NCBI GenBank assembly: GCA_947445035.1 | Contig: CANFCK010000014.1 | Location: forward strand, 1 to 55,177 | Direction of reading: 5' to 3' | Origin: Deltaproteobacteria bacterium | Lineage (GTDB): Bacteria; Myxococcota_A; UBA796; SXON01 | DNA: 55,177 nt | Shown here: positions 1 to 9,163 of the stretch, piece by piece | How positions within the stretch are numbered: the first letter of the stretch is position 1 | Layout of the letters: each line of letters begins with the position of its first letter | Notes under the pieces: generated by a model | What the model saw: the letters and a program-made list of their open reading frames with translations, nothing else | Database searches by the model: none | What the model was told of the DNA's origin: nothing | Position numbers and translations under genes: made by a program

Positions 1-47
1 CACCCACGCTGATCACCGAGGCGCTGCGGCGAGTCGGCGAGGCTTGA
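1..47 (+). CDS. C-terminal end of an unidentified protein (partial)
   Basis: From base 3 the plus strand is open and reads PTLITEALRRVGEA before a TGA at 45-47. The composition is that of a normal soluble C-terminus, and the minus-strand gene ending at 126 would be convergent to it. Only 14 codons are visible, so no function can be given and the reading frame itself is uncertain. Confidence 0.35.
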   Translation, partial: PTLITEALRRVGEA

Positions 48-82
48 GGTGCGGCGTGTCGCGGTAGCCTGACGGGCCTCAG

Positions 83-100
83 TCTGTGCAACGGCACAGA
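83..100. terminator. 7-bp stem-loop between convergent genes
   Basis: TCTGTGC, loop AACG, GCACAGA forms a perfect 7-bp stem with a 4-nt loop between the plus-strand stop at 47 and the minus-strand stop at 126. No clear T tract follows on either strand. It may be a weak bidirectional terminator or an mRNA 3'-end structure; the terminator role is inferred from position only. Confidence 0.35.
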
Positions 101-125
101 TTCATAAGGTGAAACACCGGCTTTC

Positions 126-2756
126 TCACCAGCTCCCGCCCGGCCCGCCGTACGCGCCCATGTCGTTGTCCGTGCCATCGACGTCGCTGTAGGCCGCTGC
201 GGGGTTCCCGGCGTCGAGCGCGCCCGACGTGGCATCCAGCGTCCAGTCGTCGTTCCGAGCGTTGCCATCACACGCCGAGCGCACGAAGTTGCCGCCCATG
301 CTGATGCTGCCCGATCCCGCGGCAAGCGCACCGCCGTAGGTGCTACCCGAGTAGTTGTCGTTGTAGACATTGTTGTATTGCAACGTTGCGGACCCGGTAC
401 CGTACACCATCGAGGTGGCGATGTCGTTTTCCACGATCGAGTTGATCCACTGGAAGCCGGTCGCCGAAGCCAGCCACAGGTCGGCACCGCGCGCGGTTCC
501 GGTGATGGCTGACTCGTTCCCGTAGACCACGATGTTTTCCCCGTCGATGTTGGCGCTGGACTCGGTGAAGATTCCACCGCCGTCCGTCGTCGCCGAGTTG
601 CAGGCGAGCACCGAGTTTGTAAGGTTGATCGCCGCCTCACTGACGAAGAGGCCGCCGCCGTCACTCGCGTCGTTTTCGGAAATTTGGGTGTGGGCCACGC
701 TCAGGATCGCGCTACCCGAAACGAAGATTCCGCCGCCGGCATCTGCGTAGTTGTTGATGACCCACACGTTGTCCAGGCTGACGTTCCCGTCCACGACGCA
801 GATGCCGCCGCCGTAGCTGCTGAGCCAGACTTGGGTGTAGTCGCCCGTGGAGGCCTGGTCGGCCAGCGGCAGCTCGTTGTTGTAGACGATCACGTCTTCG
901 AGGATCGGGTCGTCGCCGCTGATCGCGATGCCGCCGCCGCAGTAGGTGTACGTCGTGACCGAACAGCTGTTGGACCCGCCGTGGGATGACGACGAGTCCG
1001 CGCACGTTTCGGTGGTCACGGCCGAGGTCGCGGAGCCCGTGCCGCCTTCGATGGTGAAGCCGTGCAGCGTGGGGGCGGCGCCCGACCCTGACGAAATCTC
1101 GACGGCCGCGGCGCAGGCGGTGGGGTTCGAGGTCGAACACACGCTCAGAGAAGGGTCGATCGCCGTGTACTCGGCGCCCATGACTCCCCAGACGTCGATG
1201 CTCTTGCCGCTCAGATCGATGGACTCCGAGTAGGTACCCTCCAGCGCCACCACGCATTCGCTCGCGTCGTCGATGGCGTCTTGAAGCGAGCTGTACGGCG
1301 CGGCGAGGGTCCCAGTGCCTGCGCTCGAGCCATAGATCGCGTCGGCGACGACCGGCTCGGAGCCGTTTGTATCGTTGCAGTCGTAGTCGTTGTCGACATA
1401 CCCGGAGGGAAGGGCACACTCGCTGACCCAGTCGAGGGGGTCGCCAAAGCCGTCGGTGTCGTCGTCGGCGTAAAACGTGGTCCCGTCGGTCGGGGCGTCG
1501 TCGACGAGGCCGTTGCAATCGTTGTCCGCGCCGTCGCAAACCTCGATGCCCCCGGGGAAGCTGGTGGCGTCGCGATCATCACAGTCGGTGCTGTCCGCGA
1601 CGTAGCCGGCGGGTTGGTAGCACTCCACGTCCAGCGCGCCGACGTCTCCAAAGGCGTCCGCGTCGGTGTCGGCGTACCAGGACAAGGCATCCGCCGCGGA
1701 GTCCTCGTCGGTGCGGGTGTCGCAATTGTCGTCGAATCCGTTGCAGAACTCGGTGGCGCCGGGGTTGGTCTCGAAGCGACCGTCATCACAGTCTGTGGCG
1801 TCGAGCACGTAGCCCGCGGGCTGGTAGCACTGAACGACGCTGGCCGACACGCTGCCGTACGTGTCGGCATCCGCATCGACGTACCAGGTCAGCGCATCCG
1901 CCGCCGACGCTTCGTCAATGACGCCGTCGCAGTTGTCGTCGATGGCGTTGCACAGCTCAGTCGCGGCCGGGTTCACGGCCGCGGCCAGGTCGTCGCAATC
2001 CAGCGCGTTTTCGGAGTAGCCGGTGGGGAGTGAGCAGGCGTCGTCGGGGACGAGGATGTCGCCGTAGCCATCGCCGTCGACGTCGGCGTAGTACAAGGTG
2101 GTGACGCCCTCGTCGACGCGGCCATCGCAGTCGTTGTCGATCGTGTCGCAGACTTCAGCATTGCCGGGGTACGCGCGAGACGTGCTGTCGTCGCAGTCGG
2201 TGTTGTCGGTCACGTAGCCGACCGGCGCCTCGCAAACCTGGACCAGACTCGTTGCATCGCCGTAGTTGTCGGCGTCGGAATCCGCATAGAAGTTGGTGGT
2301 CACGCCTTCGTCCACGGCGCCATCACAGTTGTTGTCGATGTCGTCACAGACCTCCACGTTTCCGGGGAAGGACCGGGGCTGTGCGTCATCACAGTCGCCA
2401 TCGATCGCGACGTAGCCATCGGGCTGCTCACAGGCGATCTGGGCCGCTGCGGTGTTGCCGTACCCGTCCTCGTCGAAGTCCTGGTACCAGGCCGAGCCCA
2501 CCCCCTCGTCGACCGCGCCGTCGCAGTTGTCGTCGCGGCCGTTGCACGTCTCCACCTCGCCCGGGTTGACGCTGGAGTCGCTGTCGTCGCAGTCGTCCTC
2601 CGACGGCTTGTAGCCGTCGCCGTCCTCGTCGCACGCGGCCGGGGAGATGTCGCAGGCGGCCCCTGCATCGAGCCCCGATGATGTGTCGTTGGACTTGCCC
2701 GCTCCGTCGCATGCCGCGAGGAGGAGCACCGCTCCGATCAGACCAAAGCTGCGCAT
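126..2756 (-). CDS. MopE-like DCDD-repeat lipoprotein with C-terminal beta-helix
   Basis: This is an 876-residue predicted surface lipoprotein. The N-terminus has a hydrophobic signal ending in a lipobox (LLAAC, Cys16). Residues ~45-470 hold six full and one truncated copy of a 65-70-residue unit containing DCDD, P-G/A-x-x-E-x-C and DxNCDGxxDE, the acidic Cys/Asp pattern annotated as 'putative metal-binding motif' in MopE-like proteins; Ca or Cu binding would be family inference. Residues ~475-860 are Gly/Ser/Asn-rich with repeated GGGI/GGGL motifs, as in right-handed parallel beta-helices, and the protein ends DNDMGAYGGPGGSW. The next gene upstream (2867-6109) is a paralogue with the same layout, and a strong terminator lies between them. 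The ATG start is fixed by the signal peptide. Substrate or partner is unknown. Confidence 0.9.
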   Translation of the reverse strand: MRSFGLIGAVLLLAACDGAGKSNDTSSGLDAGAACDISPAACDEDGDGYKPSEDDCDDSDSSVNPGEVETCNGRDDNCDGAVDEGVGSAWYQDFDEDGYGNTAAAQIACEQPDGYVAIDGDCDDAQPRSFPGNVEVCDDIDNNCDGAVDEGVTTNFYADSDADNYGDATSLVQVCEAPVGYVTDNTDCDDSTSRAYPGNAEVCDTIDNDCDGRVDEGVTTLYYADVDGDGYGDILVPDDACSLPTGYSENALDCDDLAAAVNPAATELCNAIDDNCDGVIDEASAADALTWYVDADADTYGSVSASVVQCYQPAGYVLDATDCDDGRFETNPGATEFCNGFDDNCDTRTDEDSAADALSWYADTDADAFGDVGALDVECYQPAGYVADSTDCDDRDATSFPGGIEVCDGADNDCNGLVDDAPTDGTTFYADDDTDGFGDPLDWVSECALPSGYVDNDYDCNDTNGSEPVVADAIYGSSAGTGTLAAPYSSLQDAIDDASECVVALEGTYSESIDLSGKSIDVWGVMGAEYTAIDPSLSVCSTSNPTACAAAVEISSGSGAAPTLHGFTIEGGTGSATSAVTTETCADSSSSHGGSNSCSVTTYTYCGGGIAISGDDPILEDVIVYNNELPLADQASTGDYTQVWLSSYGGGICVVDGNVSLDNVWVINNYADAGGGIFVSGSAILSVAHTQISENDASDGGGLFVSEAAINLTNSVLACNSATTDGGGIFTESSANIDGENIVVYGNESAITGTARGADLWLASATGFQWINSIVENDIATSMVYGTGSATLQYNNVYNDNYSGSTYGGALAAGSGSISMGGNFVRSACDGNARNDDWTLDATSGALDAGNPAAAYSDVDGTDNDMGAYGGPGGSW

Positions 2757-2812
2757 CGAGGACGCCTCCGCAAGTACGGCATTAGCACAAGATCGGGCGA
2801 GGGCCCACCGGC

Positions 2813-2843
2813 AAAAACGACGGGGCCCGCCGAAGCGGGCCCC
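2813..2843 (-). terminator. Rho-independent terminator with TTCG tetraloop
   Basis: On the minus strand GGGGCCCGC, loop TTCG, GCGGGCCCC is a perfect 9-bp GC-only stem, followed within four bases by TTTTT (AAAAA at 2813-2817 on the plus strand). It lies 24 bases past the stop of the 2867-6109 gene and would end that transcript, so the downstream paralogue at 126-2756 probably has its own promoter. Confidence 0.85.
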
Positions 2844-2866
2844 GAACCTTCAGCGCTGGGCCGCGC

Positions 2867-5800
2867 TTACCAGGTGCCGCCGGGGCCGCCGTAGGCGCCC
2901 AGGTCGTTCGGGGTGCCGTCGACGTCGTTGTAGGCGGTGTCCGGGTCGCCAGCGTCGATGGACGCGGCGCCTGCGATCAGCATCGCGTCGTCCCCGACGA
3001 TGTCGCCGTTGCAGGTGATGCCACCGAACTGACCGCCGATGCTGGTGGCCGTGCCGGTGCTCGACCAGGTGCCGCCCGTGCTGCCGCCCGAGCCGGCGTT
3101 GTACATGTCGCCGTACCCGCTGGTCCCGGTGCCACCGTTCTGGAACAGCGGCGAGGTGGTGTTGCCCTCGGCGACGACGTTCCAGATCACGCCGGTCGTG
3201 CCGCTGCCCACATAGCCCTGCGAGCCGTTGGCGCTGTCGGTGCCCGAGGTGTTCCATGCGAACAGCACGTTGACGAAGCTGGCGGTGCCGCTTGACGAGG
3301 TGAAGAAACCGCCGCCGTCGACAGTGGCGTTGTTGCACGCGATAACGGAGTTGGTGACCGTGAGCGTGGCATCCTCAGAGGCGACACCCCCGCCGTCAGA
3401 CGCGGAGTTGTCGTCCCACCAACCGTGGGTGACATCGACCACCGACGACTGGCTGGCGTACAGCCCGCCGCCGACGTCGGCAAAGTTGTCCGAGAAGACC
3501 ACATCGTCCAGGGTGACCGTGGCATTGACGGTGCAGATGGCGCCGCCGGCGGACGCCATCCAGATCTGCGTCCAGTCACCGGTGGAGACCTGATCTGGTG
3601 CGGGGAGGTCGTTGTTGTCGAACACCATGTCAGAGAACTGCGGGTCGTCGCCGCTGACGAACACCGCGCCGCCGCAGTAATCGTAGTTGGTGACGGTGCA
3701 GAGCTCATCGCCAGCGTGGGACGAGCTGGAGTCGGCGCAGGTCTCGGTCGTGGAGCTGGACTCCACCGAGCCGGTGCCGCCCGAGATGGTGAACCCGTGG
3801 ATGACCGGCGCGGCGCCCATGCCCGAGGCGAGCGTGAGCACCGATTCGCAGGAGGTGGGGTTGCTGTAGTCGCAGGTGGTGAGTCCCGCGTCGATCGTGG
3901 TGAGCGCAGACCCTTCCACGCCCCAGATGTCGATGCTCTTTCCGTCGGTGCTGACCGACGACTCGTTGTAGGTGCCGGCGAGCACGATGACGCACTCATC
4001 CGCCAAGTCGATACCCCCCTGCACCGAATCCACCGGGTCGGCATTGTTGCCGGTACCCCCGGCCGTGCCGGCAGTCGAGACCACGATCGGCTCGGTGGCG
4101 TCGGTGTCGTTGCAGTCGTAGTAGTTTTCGACGTACCCAGCCGGAAGGTCGCAGGCGAGGATCGTCATGCCCTCGGCCCCGTAGGAGTCCCCGTCCGAAT
4201 CGGCGTAGTAGGTGTTGCCGTCGCTGACGCCACCGTCCTCGTCGATGAGGCCATCGCAGTCGTTGTCGATGAGATCGCAGATCTCGTCGGCGCCCGGGTA
4301 GGCGGCGGCGGTGGTGTCGTTGCAGTCGGTGGAGTCGGCGACGTAGCCGGCGGGGACCGCGCAGCTATTGGTGGGCATCGAGAGGTCGCCGAAGGCGTCG
4401 GCGTCGGCGTCGGCGTACCAGGTGGTCGCGTCGAGCGCGTAGTTGTCATCGACGGTGCCGTTGCAGTCGTCGTCGATGAAGTTGCAGTACTCGTCCGCAC
4501 CAGGGTTGGTCTCGAAGCGGCCGTCGTCGCAGTCGGTGTTGTCCATGACGTAGCCTGCCGGGACGTAGCACTCGATGTCGCTGACGGCGGGGTTGCCGTA
4601 GGTGTCGGAGTCGGCGTCCTGGTACCAGGTGACCGCGTCCAGCGCGGTGTCCTCGTCGACCGCGCCATCGCAGTTGTCGTCGTAGCCGTTGCACCACTCG
4701 TCCGCGCCTGGGTACGAGGAGGCGCGGGTGTCGTCGCAGTCGGTGCTGTCGGCGACATAGCCGGCGGGCTGATCGCAATCGACGTCGGACACGGCGGCGT
4801 CGCCGTAGGAGTCGGCGTCGGCGTCGGCGTACCAAGTGCGAACGTCGGTCGCGGTGTCTTCGTCGATGGCGCCGTCGCAGTTGTTGTCGATGGTGTCGCA
4901 GATTTCGAGGGCGCCGGGGTTGACTGCCGAGGCGGTGTCGTCGCAGTCGGTGCTGTCGGCGACGTAGCCGGCGGGCTGATCGCAATCGATGTCGGACATG
5001 GCGGCGTCGCCGTAGGAGTCGGAGTCGGCGTCGGCGTACCAGGTGCTGACGTCGGCCGCGGTGTCTTCGTCGATGGCGCCGTCGCAGTTGTTGTCGATGC
5101 CGTCGCACATTTCGGTTGCGGCGGGGTTGACTGCCGAGGCGGTGTCGTCGCAGTCGGTCATGTCGGCGACGTAGCCGGCGGGCTGGTAGCACTCGACATC
5201 CCACATGGCGGGATCGCCGTAGCCGTCGACATCCGTGTCCGCGTACCAGCTGGTGGCGTCGGCGGCGGTGTCTTCGTCGATGACGCCATTGCAGTTGTTG
5301 TCGATGCCGTCGCACATTTCGGTTGCGGCGGGGTTGACGGCGGCAACGGCGTCATCGCAGTCCGTCATGTCCGCAGAGTACCCGGCGGGCACCGAGCAGG
5401 CGAGGGTGGTCACCGTCGCGTCGCCGTAGGTGTCGCTGTCAACGTCGGCGTAGTAGGCGGTCTGGACGTCTTCGTCGACGAGGGTGTCGCAGTCGTTGTC
5501 GATCTCGTCACACTCTTCGATCGCGGCCGGGTTGGCCTTGTTCGTGGTGTCATCACAGTCGGTGTTGTCGGTCACCCATCCGTCTTCGGGGGCGCAGGAG
5601 GTCGCGCCGGCGCCCGGGTCGCCGTACGTGTCCTCGTCGGCGTCCGGGTAGTACATCGTGCCCACGCCCTCATCGACCTGCCCGTCGCAGTTGTTGTCGA
5701 GCTCGTCGCACACTTCGGCGGCGACCGGGTTGATGGCGGCGTCGGTGTCGACGCAATCGCCGCCCACGGAAGAGTAGCCATCGGGAGCTTCGCAGGCGGG

Positions 5801-6109
5801 CTCGGCGGTGGCGGTATCGCCGTAGCCATCGCCGTCGGCGTCGACGTAGTAGGCCTGCATCAGGTCGTCGTCGAAGACGCCGTCGCAGTTGCTGTCGATG
5901 CCATCGCACAGTTCTTCCGCGGCGGGATTGACCATGGCGTCGTCGTCGTCGCAGTCCCCTTCAGAGGGGAGATACCCGTCGCCGTCCTCGTCGCCGCCAA
6001 CCTCGTCGCTGTCGAGGTTGTTGATCGCGCTGGTGTCTTTGTCGCCGTCTCCCGACAGATCGCAAGCGAGGAGCAAGAGCACGGGCAATGCGAGGGTGTA
6101 GCGGATCAT
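2867..6109 (-). CDS. MopE-like DCDD-repeat lipoprotein, long paralogue
   Basis: This 1080-residue paralogue of the 126-2756 product shares its whole architecture: a lipoprotein signal (LLLLAC, Cys16), a repeat region at ~40-680 with nine full units and one truncated unit of the TDCDD / EMCDGIDNNCDG / DED type, then a Gly/Ser/Thr-rich beta-helix region ending NDLGAYGGPGGTW. Three successive central units match closely in DNA at a 207-bp period, indicating recent duplication or conversion. The difference in unit number suggests that stalk length varies. It is predicted to be exported and lipid-anchored, perhaps surface-exposed. Metal binding is inferred from the family name only. A good sigma-70-like promoter lies upstream (6188-6216) and a terminator follows, so it is probably a single-gene transcript. 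Confidence 0.9.
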   Translation of the reverse strand: MIRYTLALPVLLLLACDLSGDGDKDTSAINNLDSDEVGGDEDGDGYLPSEGDCDDDDAMVNPAAEELCDGIDSNCDGVFDDDLMQAYYVDADGDGYGDTATAEPACEAPDGYSSVGGDCVDTDAAINPVAAEVCDELDNNCDGQVDEGVGTMYYPDADEDTYGDPGAGATSCAPEDGWVTDNTDCDDTTNKANPAAIEECDEIDNDCDTLVDEDVQTAYYADVDSDTYGDATVTTLACSVPAGYSADMTDCDDAVAAVNPAATEMCDGIDNNCNGVIDEDTAADATSWYADTDVDGYGDPAMWDVECYQPAGYVADMTDCDDTASAVNPAATEMCDGIDNNCDGAIDEDTAADVSTWYADADSDSYGDAAMSDIDCDQPAGYVADSTDCDDTASAVNPGALEICDTIDNNCDGAIDEDTATDVRTWYADADADSYGDAAVSDVDCDQPAGYVADSTDCDDTRASSYPGADEWCNGYDDNCDGAVDEDTALDAVTWYQDADSDTYGNPAVSDIECYVPAGYVMDNTDCDDGRFETNPGADEYCNFIDDDCNGTVDDNYALDATTWYADADADAFGDLSMPTNSCAVPAGYVADSTDCNDTTAAAYPGADEICDLIDNDCDGLIDEDGGVSDGNTYYADSDGDSYGAEGMTILACDLPAGYVENYYDCNDTDATEPIVVSTAGTAGGTGNNADPVDSVQGGIDLADECVIVLAGTYNESSVSTDGKSIDIWGVEGSALTTIDAGLTTCDYSNPTSCESVLTLASGMGAAPVIHGFTISGGTGSVESSSTTETCADSSSSHAGDELCTVTNYDYCGGAVFVSGDDPQFSDMVFDNNDLPAPDQVSTGDWTQIWMASAGGAICTVNATVTLDDVVFSDNFADVGGGLYASQSSVVDVTHGWWDDNSASDGGGVASEDATLTVTNSVIACNNATVDGGGFFTSSSGTASFVNVLFAWNTSGTDSANGSQGYVGSGTTGVIWNVVAEGNTTSPLFQNGGTGTSGYGDMYNAGSGGSTGGTWSSTGTATSIGGQFGGITCNGDIVGDDAMLIAGAASIDAGDPDTAYNDVDGTPNDLGAYGGPGGTW
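4731..5351. repeat. Three tandem 207-bp coding repeats
   Basis: Units start at 4731, 4938 and 5145, marked by the shared TCGTCGCAGT, each exactly 207 bp (69 codons) after the last. The first two are nearly identical, and the third diverges mainly near its end. They encode consecutive DCDD metal-binding-motif units of the long paralogue. The in-frame period means that slippage or unequal crossing-over would change length without breaking the frame. Confidence 0.85.
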
Positions 6110-6187
6110 GGGTGCCTCTGAGTTCGCGTGGGGGAGAGCGTGTCTGGAGCGTCAGCTGGCCGCTGGGCCTACAACGGGTCGCACCGA

Positions 6188-6216
6188 ACTGTAGCCGAGT
6201 GCACGTTGACTGTAAA
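6188..6216 (-). promoter_or_regulatory. Sigma-70-like promoter for the long MopE-like gene
   Basis: On the minus strand TTTACA (6216-6211) is followed after 17 bases by TACAGT (6193-6188), five of six and four of six matches to the -35 and -10 consensus. Transcription would start near 6181, leaving about 70 nt of leader before the ATG at 6109. The element lies in the gap after the Ppx/GppA gene, an AT-richer patch in otherwise GC-rich DNA. Confidence 0.55.
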
Positions 6217-6243
6217 GTAGTTGTAGCGGTTTGTCGCAGTCGG

Positions 6244-7125
6244 TCACCGGGCGAGCAGTCCGTACCTCAGGCCGCGGTCCGAGACCCGCCAGGTTTGGCG
6301 TCGTGTCAGATCCAGGGCTCGGAGCAGGATACACGCACCTGCGAGCAGGGTATCTGCACGCTCGGGGCTCACCGGGACCAGCGCCCGGCGCTCGTCGGGG
6401 CCGGCGACGAGCAACCGGTCGATCCACGTCCTCAACTGCGCCGCCGACAACACACTGTTGTGAACTCCGCCCGCGTCGTAGGTCTGCAGACCCGATGCCG
6501 TGGCACTGAGCGTCGTCGCGGTTCCGGCCACCGCCACGGCCGTTCGTGGTGACACGTTCAGGCGGAGGGCGGCGAAGGCGTTGTCGATCTCCTGGCGGGC
6601 GCGCGCCAGGCTGGCCGGATCGACCTGGCCGTAGCCCAGATGGGCGTCGGTCAGCCGTACCGTGCCGATCTCCAACGAGATGCGTTGGTGAATTTGACCC
6701 GCTTCGCCGACGATCACCTCGGTCGAGCCCCCGCCGGGGTCCAGGAGCAGCACCGGCCCCGGGGAGACCGCGATGCCGGACACGCCGCCAAGCCAGGTAA
6801 GGCGGGCCTCCTCTTCGCCGCTGATGACCTCGACCCGAAGTCCGGTTGCCTTGGTCACCGCTGCGAAGAAGGTGGTGGCGTTGAGCGCCCGTCGTGAGGC
6901 TGACGTGGCGACCGCCCGAACGTCCGCCGCCCCCAGCTCTCGGGCCCGATTCGCATAGTCGCGAAGCACGGCCATGGCGGATTCCATGCGCTCGGGCCGG
7001 AAAACGCCTACCTCGCCAAGCCCACGCCCCAGTCCCACCACGCGCGCCTCGTCGTGAACGACCTGCCCGTCATCGGCGACCGTCAGCAAGATCGAGTTGC
7101 TGCCGATGTCGATCGCCGCCTTCAC
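6244..7125 (-). CDS. Ppx/GppA-type exopolyphosphatase or pppGpp phosphatase
   Basis: The protein has 293 residues from a GTG at 7125 that overlaps the tolB stop (GTGA). This start puts KAAIDIGSNSILL, the phosphate-1 motif of the actin/ASKHA fold, at the N-terminus. Further family motifs are ISGEEEARLTWLG, LLLDPGGGSTEVIVG (phosphate 2) and VAVAGTATTLSA. The family hydrolyses polyphosphate or pppGpp; which one cannot be told from sequence. It has only the two core lobes and lacks the C-terminal HD-type domain of long Ppx proteins. It is the last gene of the glycosyltransferase-Tol block, so its role in envelope or stress control is conjecture. Confidence 0.9.
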   Translation of the reverse strand: MKAAIDIGSNSILLTVADDGQVVHDEARVVGLGRGLGEVGVFRPERMESAMAVLRDYANRARELGAADVRAVATSASRRALNATTFFAAVTKATGLRVEVISGEEEARLTWLGGVSGIAVSPGPVLLLDPGGGSTEVIVGEAGQIHQRISLEIGTVRLTDAHLGYGQVDPASLARARQEIDNAFAALRLNVSPRTAVAVAGTATTLSATASGLQTYDAGGVHNSVLSAAQLRTWIDRLLVAGPDERRALVPVSPERADTLLAGACILLRALDLTRRQTWRVSDRGLRYGLLAR

Positions 7126-8441
7126 CAAGACAGGTGTCCAGACCAGTGGGGGTTGGTGTAGCCGCCGGCTCCTTGCGACAGCTGGATCTGGTGTCGCCCG
7201 TCGGCGCTCGCCAGCCATATCTGGGCCGTTCCGGTGCGCGTGGACGAGAAGACAAGGTACTCGCCGTCGGGAGACCAGCTCGGGTCTTCGTTGTCGCCGC
7301 CGCCTTGCGTGATGCGCTGCATGCCGCTGCCGTCGACGTTCACGGTGAAGATGTCGAAGTTGCCGTCCCGCCCTACGAAGGCGATCTTGTCGCCTTTGGG
7401 GGACCATGCCGGCGAGGTGTTCTGGCTTCCTGAAAAGCTCACCCGCTTCGCATCGCCCCCCTCGGCGCCCATCGCGTAGATCTGTGCGCCGCCACCGCGC
7501 TCGGAGACGAAGGCGATGCGCGAGCCGTCGGGCGACCAGGTTGGCGACACGTCGATGCCCGGGCTCTTGGTGAGCTGGGCGATCTGGATCCCGGCCAAGG
7601 GGTCGATGGTGAAGATGTCGCTGTCGCTACCTGGCGAGAGGGTCAGGGCGATTCGATCGCCGGAAGGCGCCCAACTACAGCCGGTGTTGATCCCGGTGCG
7701 CGCGGAGATCCGCCGGATGGCCGACTTGGCAAGGTCGGCGACGTAAAGGTCGGGATTGCCGTTGAAGTAGCTGGTGAAACACAGGGCAGTTCCGGCGTGG
7801 TTCCACCGCGGAGCCAGGTTAATCGCCTTGTTCTTGGTGATCTGCCGGCGACCCCCGCCGTCGACGTCCATGACGAAGACTTCCTTGTTTCCGGAGACCT
7901 TCTGCACAAAGGCGACCCGGGTGTCGAAGAAGGAGCGTTGATTGGTCACCAGCAGGATGATCGCGTCCGCGGTCCGATGGGCCAATGTCCGCGCGGAGGT
8001 CTTCGGGCCAGAAAACGCCTTCGCGCCCAGCTTTGTGCCGCCGGCCACGTCGTAGACCCACACCTCGGCGCGGGTGCCCTCGGCCGTGGACGACAGCTCG
8101 GTCTTGGCGAGGGCGGCGGCTCCGGGTGTGCGCCAGGCGGCGAAGTCGAACTCACCGAGCCGGATCCCGGTACCGGGAGGCTCTACGTAGGCCGCGGGGT
8201 CGATGATGCGGAACCAGCCGCTCAGCTCGAGGTCTCGACGCAGTGTGGTGTAGAACTCGTCGGCGGCGCCGCCCCGGGGGATGGGGAGCGCGAGGGGGAT
8301 GTCCTGGTGGCCCGCTCCTTTGGTGGTAAGCGACACGTTGACCAACCCGTCGGCGGCGCTGGCGCTGCGTCGGTCGAGCGTGAAAACGCAGACGAGGACC
8401 ATCAGCGCCGGGACCGCCGCTCGCCAAAAGCTCAGTTGCAC
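7122..8441 (-). CDS. tolB: TolB, periplasmic Tol-Pal beta-propeller protein
   Basis: This 439-residue protein has a Sec signal at ~1-28 (cleavage after SASA), an N-terminal TolB domain at ~30-150 and a C-terminal propeller of PD40/WD40-like repeats with the signatures PTWSPDGSRIAF, PAWSPKGDKIAF and PSWSPDGEYLVF. In the Tol-Pal system TolB links the inner-membrane TolQRA motor to the lipoprotein Pal during outer-membrane constriction. The GTG start overlaps the end of the tolA-like gene by 10 bases. Upstream are tolA, tolR and tolQ; downstream comes a Ppx/GppA gene where pal is often found. Confidence 0.95.
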   Translation of the reverse strand: MQLSFWRAAVPALMVLVCVFTLDRRSASAADGLVNVSLTTKGAGHQDIPLALPIPRGGAADEFYTTLRRDLELSGWFRIIDPAAYVEPPGTGIRLGEFDFAAWRTPGAAALAKTELSSTAEGTRAEVWVYDVAGGTKLGAKAFSGPKTSARTLAHRTADAIILLVTNQRSFFDTRVAFVQKVSGNKEVFVMDVDGGGRRQITKNKAINLAPRWNHAGTALCFTSYFNGNPDLYVADLAKSAIRRISARTGINTGCSWAPSGDRIALTLSPGSDSDIFTIDPLAGIQIAQLTKSPGIDVSPTWSPDGSRIAFVSERGGGAQIYAMGAEGGDAKRVSFSGSQNTSPAWSPKGDKIAFVGRDGNFDIFTVNVDGSGMQRITQGGGDNEDPSWSPDGEYLVFSSTRTGTAQIWLASADGRHQIQLSQGAGGYTNPHWSGHLSW

Positions 8442-9163
8442 TCACACCTCAGGTTGGCCCGGAGGCCGGCAGCGAACTTGGCGGGGGGCGCGGGCAACTG
8501 GCCCGTCACCGCGAACGCGCGTACGCAGGCGGCATCGTAGGAGGGGGTCCGGCTGCTCTCGACGATGCTCGCCTCCTCCGTGATGCGCCCCGAGGCGTCG
8601 ATGACAGCCGCGCCGATCGCGAGAATGTCGGGGTTCCCGGAGCACCACGCGGGCAGGGGGTGAAAGTTCTTGGCGAGCGAGGTCTCGGCGGCCTTCACCC
8701 ACTTCGCCAACTCAGGGTCGCGCACGCCCGCGTGGGCGGCGCTGCCATCGCCGGGCTTGGAATCGGCGCTGGTGGCGATGCGGTCGGTGCGGCCCTCGGG
8801 GGCGTCGAGGTCGCGAAGCAGATATTCCCGCCGCATCTCGTCCAGGAGGGCCTGCCGGGCGTCGGCGCGATCGTCGCCCGGTTGTGCCTTGGCGTCCGGG
8901 AGCGCCAGTTCACTCGCGTTGGGCGGCATCGGTTCCATGCTGTCGGTGCCGCGCTGGACGTCCGGCGCACGTTCCGCCTTCTGCGGCATGCGCGAGGGCT
9001 CACTCGGCGGGCCGGACATCTCTACGATGATGGCGTCTTCGGGCCGGAAGAGGGGGGTGGCCGCGCTGCTTCCACATTGGGCGAAGATGACGACGGCGAA
9101 GACCACGACGTGGGCCACGCCCATCACCGGCCACTCCCAGCTCGGCAGCGGATGACGCGCCAT
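8432..9163 (-). CDS. tolA: TolA-like / TonB C-terminal-domain protein
   Basis: The protein has 243 residues with one N-terminal membrane segment (~12-28, GVAHVVVFAVVIFA), a Pro/Ala/Asp-rich periplasmic linker with a short helical stretch (~95-115), and a C-terminal TonB/TolA-type domain (~150-240, with AAVIDASGRITEEASIVESS and an SYDAACVRAF segment). TolA is much longer in E. coli because of its helical stalk, so this is a short version. Extra cysteines (PAWCSG, ACVRAF, LRCECN) could form disulfides. The position directly after tolQ and tolR and before tolB supports the TolA role over TonB. The gene follows tolR with no gap. Confidence 0.8.
   Translation of the reverse strand: MARHPLPSWEWPVMGVAHVVVFAVVIFAQCGSSAATPLFRPEDAIIVEMSGPPSEPSRMPQKAERAPDVQRGTDSMEPMPPNASELALPDAKAQPGDDRADARQALLDEMRREYLLRDLDAPEGRTDRIATSADSKPGDGSAAHAGVRDPELAKWVKAAETSLAKNFHPLPAWCSGNPDILAIGAAVIDASGRITEEASIVESSRTPSYDAACVRAFAVTGQLPAPPAKFAAGLRANLRCECN

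Noticed and set aside
4731..5351. CRISPR-like regular repeats
   Set aside because: The period is 207 bp, the repeats are coding, and there are no short repeats with unique spacers.
3425..6121. Long plus-strand ORF (898 codons) opposite the MopE-like gene
   Set aside because: It mirrors the Asp/Cys repeats of the minus-strand gene, which has a signal peptide and family motifs. The antisense product is a low-complexity Val/Gly/Ala repeat with no start context.
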